Assembly: GCA_964017145.1 (NCBI GenBank)
Contig: OZ024845.1
Coordinates: 2,480,001 to 2,544,000 of the forward strand
Direction of reading: 5' to 3'
Origin: Agrocybe praecox
Lineage: Eukaryota > Basidiomycota > Agaricomycetes > Agaricales > Agrocybaceae
DNA: 64,000 nucleotides
Position numbers and translations under genes: made by a program. Positions 59,450-64,000 of the stretch are shown here, in pieces (the first letter of the stretch is position 1; the number at the start of each line of letters is the position of its first letter). The notes below the pieces were generated by a model. The model worked only from the letters and a program-made list of their open reading frames with translations. It was not told the origin of the DNA and ran no database searches.

Positions 59450-59790
59450 GTCGCAGCATGAAAGCTCAAGAATGCCAACAATTACGCCAGGAAGTCGGTT
59501 AACTGCGCGCTCTCGCCACCACTCTCGGCGTTTCTGTTCCTGAATCGATGACAGCCCCAACATCGCCAACATCGCCAATTCCATTGCCAGCACCGTTCGG
59601 CACACCTCAGAGAGAGTTCCCATCGTCAACGGGCTCAAGCACCACCTCGCCGCTGTCCAGATTCAATGGCATGCACATCCGCTCTGCATCCATGTCTTCC
59701 CGCCCAATGACTCCCTCCATGACCCACCTGGATACCTTATGCGCATACACGTACGCACCAGCATGTTGCGGATGACCATTATGCTGTCCA
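59450..59790 (+). pseudogene. Decayed tandem copy of the same tail
   Basis: 59650-59735 (CGCTCTGCATCCATGTCTTC, then a copy of CAATGACTCCCTCCATGACCC) matches 58687-58745, and 59750-59810 (ACGCACCAGCATGTTGCGGATGAC) matches 59245-59305, with everything between deleted. Upstream, SMTAPTSPTSPIPLPAPFGT encodes a part not present in the first copy, so each copy keeps different pieces of one ancestral tail. Confidence 0.6.
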
Positions 59791-59799
59791 TCCGTCGCG

Positions 59800-60356
59800 A
59801 ACTTATTCTTGACCCAGCTTCTTTATCGCAACGTCTTCCAGCGTCAACGTCATCCCGGCCTCCTCATTGTAACTTGTGCCAGTGTCGACATTGTTTAGGC
59901 CTTCTTATCATTCTCGCATCCTTGTCCTTGTCACTCTGGCGTCCTCTCTGTTGGAGCATCAATATCCCTCTGGTCTCCTTATTGTACTTCTTCCACATCA
60001 TTATTACTCCGAGTCCGCCATCTTTGTTGTTCCAATGTCCACGTCGTTCTAGCATTTCTCTCATAACTTCTTCCACATCCTTATCATTCTGGCATCCTTG
60101 TCCTCATTGGTCTGGTGTCCTTGCTGTCGGAGAATCTATCTGTTTCCTTGTTCAATATTTCAATATTTCAACTATTTTTGTTCTGTATAAGTAGATAAGA
60201 TAAGATAGCACCAAAACGCCCTCTTTTTCTGTTTCTTGAACTTGGGATTTCCCACGATTTGGTCACATGTTGTTGAGTCATCGCTGGCATTTGTTAATGT
60301 GTGTCGTTTACATACGCATCCGACATTAACTACTGCTTCTAATCCTATAACTGGCC
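59800..60356. other. Intergenic with degenerate internal repeats
   Basis: CTTATCATTCTGGCATCCTTGTCC-like units recur at about 59903, 60080 and 60100, showing an old tandem duplication. No gene recognised; the right end is the upstream region of the second dioxygenase. Confidence 0.4.
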
Positions 60357-63300
60357 ATGGCATCAACATATATTCATGATCTTTCTTTGGTCCTTCAACA
60401 TTTTGAAAGCTGTGATGCCCTGGCTTCCAGTGCACCTGTTGCAGAGGCTGTTAACCGGTTAAAAGACATTGTTTCCAAGTATGGTCAATCTTCGGGTCTG
60501 AATGATGATGATTCTTCTTTGCCGGTGAGAATGTTTTAATCTGCTAATAAAAGCTCATTATATCTAAACATCATATAGAACCTCCTTTCAGCTACAGACT
60601 ATTGTGGCCTTTCTCCCTCTAGTACCCTGCTCTCTATGCCTACAGAATACACCTTCTCCCCAGAGCCGTCCTCTTCACTGCTTCTCTCTGGTCTTATAGA
60701 AAACTCAATGAGTATAGCACAGCCACTGGACCTTGACTCCCATCTATGCTGTAGCCAAAACTGTGAAAGCGAACAAGAAAATCACAGCATCGGCAGAGGC
60801 AAGAAACAGGTTCTTGTGCTAGGTGGACAGGGAGGTAACGGTCCTCCTGCCCGGCCACCCAAGCAATGTAGTCGAGCGGCAACAGCGGCTGCTAGCTGGG
60901 TCAATGATCCTCGTCCAAGGTCTGAGCTACTCTCAGCCAGAGATCCTGAACTCTTCCCACCGCATGATCCTGCCAATAATGCTGGGCTCCAAGAGGAAGA
61001 ATCTATATCCACTGAATCTAACACTCTACCCACTCCAACGACCATGTCTGAGCCTGAACATCAAGCTCTTTCTTTCTTCGGTTACCACCTCATTGCAGAT
61101 CTCAGTGTAGCCTGTCAGAAACTTGGAAACAAAGGTTCTGTCATAAATCCGGTACAAAAACGTCTTGATACCCTCTTTCAGTACCTGGAGACGGGTGCTT
61201 CTTCCCTAGTTCATTCCACCTCGGTTGATAAAATGTCTACATGCGCTCTTTTGGAGCAAATTCATGTATCAGAGATGAATATACGTCAAGCTGAATTTGC
61301 CTTTATGCTAAATACCATTCAATTTAGGATCAAAGTAGCCTCGTAAGTACTCTACTTTTTGCTGTATTAATCCAGCACTTATCTGGGCGCTTTTTTTACT
61401 CTATAGAATCTGCTATGCTACAAAGAGAAATAAAACGGATGTCTTACGATCGATTTCCCAAGAAACAAATAGGGAATTGTCTAGTCTCGGAAGGTATCTG
61501 ATAGAGGGTGCTAAATACTCAGTATTGGCAAGTGGAGGTAAGCGTCTATTACTCTCCATTTTTTGCCTGGCTAATCAGTTTGTTATAGGCACATTATTTA
61601 TTCTAGCGATTATCGCAGCAGCTGGATTGAAAACTGATCTACGTAATATCAGCATGGATATAGTCTTGCGTATAAGCTATGCCTTGAAGTGTCCCTCTCC
61701 TAGTAAGTAAATTTATCTCTAACATACGTTTGGAGTTATTTAGCTTTTCTACAGCGTATCCCGCAGGCAAACATATCATAACAGATATTATACCTTTGAT
61801 ATCAAGCTTACGACAGGAATATCGATTTTCCTTTTCAGCATTATTCTGTACCGAAACCCTTCAAGCTCAAGGATGTACCAATGACCTGGAGGCTGGCGAT
61901 CTTAAGGGGTCTGATCTTTTTTTTGACAAACTTATATATAAGTAAGCAAGTTTCAGATTTCCCTCATCATAGATTATCTAATAAAATTCAAATACATAGT
62001 GCCCTCATCAAGCCTCGCTGCAGACAGATGTGGCGCTCGTGCTTTGATTCTCTTAATCCTTCAGTAAAAATCATTTCCTCTGTTTCGACTCCTAGTGACA
62101 TTCCTCTCTCTCTTTTAACATATCCCACCATTGATAACCTTCGACAATTCTGTTTCTCCATGAAGGACACAAGACCTATTGACTATATTGGTCTAGATGT
62201 TTATGGAAACCCAAACGAGGTTTATACAATAAACACATCCTACGATCCCACACTTCCGAACAATAAGTCTCTTGACTGGGGTCGATTCAAATCTCAGTCG
62301 AATATGCGTAAAAGACGCTATTTAGCCACAGAAGCTCAGAGGCGCCTTGCTGAAAAGGCTCAAGTACCTTCATCACGAGAAGAACTCGGAAAAATGGTAT
62401 GCACCTAGTATGATTTCTTTTTGTCTTTATTATAGCTTATTATATTTGCTAGCTTCGATACCAGTTACGACTTGGTAAAAAAACCAAAGAAAATTATACA
62501 TCTATTCCTAGGGATCTGCTCAATGGGTAAGAAAATTACAATTGACTATTTGCTTTTTTCTCATTCTCTTTTAGGGAGCCTTTGCGCATCAACGATAAAG
62601 AACAGAATTTTATCAGCATTGTCTGTCCTAATCTACCTGATGACCTAAGAAACCGTCTCGCATCCATGTTGAAGCTGTGCACTGGCGCTCTTCTTCAAAA
62701 TATTGACTCAAAGGCTGCTGGAATCGATTTTAATTTTTTTGCTTATCATTTCTATTGGTGGAATAGGTTCTTTGCTGATGTATGTTTTCTCTTTTTCTTA
62801 TTTTTATTATCTTATATGTTTTATCCCAGGGATCGGGGTCTCCTGCAGATGTTGAGCCAGCTGCTCTTCGAAAGGAAGGATCAAAAAGACTCAATACTGC
62901 TCAATTTACTCCCCATACATCGCAAGAGCTTCAAAGTCACATGGAAGAATACAGAAGGCTCAAGGACTGCTTTGATGAGGTATTTCAATGGATGCGAACA
63001 GAGGTATATCTCAAGTTATTTTTTTCAAGCTCTGTCTAAATATATATGATATAGCTCGAGCGCCTTTTACCCAAGGAATGCAAAATAGTTTCCCAATTTG
63101 CTGAAGTACTTCCCTGCGACGTAATCTCTCCAACTTATCCTTTCAGCGGTTTCGTTATCAACTTCAATGTTACTACAACAGTTCATCGCGATAGCAATGA
63201 TACACTTCTATGTGTTGTAATGGCGATTTGTGGCGATGACTGTGAGGGTGGAGACCTTTGTCTTATGGAGCCTGGTTTACGCTTTGAACTAAAAAACGGT

Positions 63301-63468
63301 GATATGATCATTTTCCGCTCCAAAGACATTACACATTTTAATCTTCATTTTAAAGGGGAGAGAGCATCCCTTGTCTTTCACTCTGATAAATCTGGAGAGA
63401 AATGGGTAGAAAATCGTAATGGCTGGGACCATAACATTTATCTTCAAAAACAGTATAATCTATTTTAG
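60357..63468 (+). CDS. TET/JBP-family 2-oxoglutarate/Fe(II) dioxygenase 2, apparently complete
   Basis: About ten exons: 60357-60524, 60579-61342, 61407 to ~61536, then shorter ones to the final exon that ends at the TAG at 63466-63468. N-terminal part: MASTYIHDLSLVLQHFESCD, a linker with GRGKKQVLVLGG, and helical LDTLFQYLETGASS and EQIHVSEMNIRQAEFAFML. C-terminal catalytic part: EPLRINDKEQNFISIVCPNL, GSPADVEPAAL, YRRLKDCFDEVFQW, then TTVHRDSNDTLLCVVMAICG (HxD), GGDLCLMEPGLRFELKNGDM, DITHFNLHF (distal His) and GERASLVFHSD (2OG Arg). All core residues are present and splice sites are canonical. Same family as the gene at 1-4317 but without the reiterated exon cassettes. Known: family members oxidise modified bases in DNA. 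Inferred: active nuclear enzyme. Confidence 0.85.
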
Positions 63469-63638
63469 TGCTCGTATTATTTGTTCTTAGCATATTTGTG
63501 TTTGGCACCAGTTGAAATATTGCATATGGTAGCGTAGCATTCCTTATTCTCATATACGTCGACTACCTATCTCTTTGTCTTTTCCACAGCTCGTACTTTA
63601 CACTACTCCTCTTCCTCTTTCGAATTAATTTTTTTATC

Positions 63639-64000
63639 ATGTCTAGCCGTGCAACAAGGAGCAAAACTTCAAGCTCTGCTACCAAGGGCAAGAATCCCGC
63701 TTCATCTGGTGGCTCCAAAGGGTCCAAGAAAGCAAAATCCAATGGTCTTCAACTGGATAATATGTCTACGGAGGAGAAAATAAAGTTAATGAAAGCCATC
63801 CAAGCCTCCGTAGGCAAGAAACAAAAGGATGCTGAGGATGAAGGTATGTTCAAAATTTATTCATGAACCCTGCTAACCCTTCCTTGAAATAGTAATTCGA
63901 AAACGGAATGACCAACTTATGGCTAATGAAGATGAAGGGGTGTCTTCTGAAGACGAAGACGAAGATGCTACTCCCGCACGGAAGAAGGCAAAACAAATGC
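63639..64000 (+). CDS. Lys/Ser-rich nuclear-type protein, start only
   Basis: Exon 1 from ATG 63639 encodes MSSRATRSKTSSSATKGKNP...GSKKAKSNGLQLDNM, followed by TEEKIKLMKAIQASVGKKQK. A GTATGTT donor at about 63844 and an AAATAG acceptor at about 63892 join VIRKRNDQLMANEDEG, then an acidic run and TPARKKAKQM to the window edge. Basic-acidic composition suggests a chromatin or nuclear protein. The alternation of short acidic and KK.K stretches is reminiscent of the N-terminal modules of the dioxygenase at 1-4317, so it could be the start of a third related gene; not shown. Confidence 0.55.

Overview
The window looks like an accessory, repeat-rich part of a mushroom-forming basidiomycete (Agaricomycetes) genome. 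The reasons are short introns of about 50-70 nt with GTRNGT donors, fungal gene families (Plavaka transposases, DUF6534 membrane proteins, expanded TET/JBP dioxygenases) and decayed copies of fungal housekeeping genes. No annotation was available; all assignments come from reading motifs and splice sites, and no database search was run.

Layout. (1) 1-4.3 kb: a TET/JBP-type dioxygenase gene on the minus strand, cut by the window edge, whose N-terminal part is built from tandemly duplicated 150-nt and 105-nt exons. (2) 4.4-10.8 kb: gene remains on the minus strand: a kinase fragment, an oligopeptide transporter (OPT) pseudogene, a P450 scrap, a repeat (A) shared with 18.1-18.6 kb, and a truncated, frameshifted WDR59/Mtc5-like gene. 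(3) 11.2-12.7 kb: F-box-like gene 1. (4) 13-24 kb: a decayed copy of the dioxygenase gene's 5' end, a CHY zinc-finger fragment, a 1.86-kb inverted-repeat transposon carrying a tRNA-like segment and (ACG)n sequence, repeat B, an ARPC1 pseudogene, and a COG6 pseudogene between two diverged repeats. (5) 24-34 kb: an intact 858-aa gene of unknown function, then a Plavaka-type transposon cassette (passenger B, passenger A, transposase). Passenger B is split by a palindromic element with a 7-bp target duplication and an assembly gap at its centre. (6) 34-43.5 kb: fragments (one like Rse1/SF3B3), an intact RING-finger gene and a DUF6534-type 7-TM gene. (7) 43.7-50.7 kb: a second Plavaka cassette in opposite orientation with the same gene order, then F-box-like gene 2. 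(8) 50.9-59.8 kb: three decayed core genes on the plus strand (Est1/SMG7-like, SAC3, FHA-domain). (9) 60.3-63.5 kb: a second, apparently intact TET/JBP dioxygenase gene, followed by the start of a Lys-rich gene running off the window.

Reading the whole: genes tied to mobile elements or lineage-specific families (two dioxygenases, two transposases and their passengers, two F-box-like paralogs, the 858-aa gene) are open, while nearly every recognisable conserved gene here is a broken copy. Several short dispersed repeats sit at the edges of the broken copies and near the starts of the lineage-specific genes. They link the parts of the window and may record how it was assembled.
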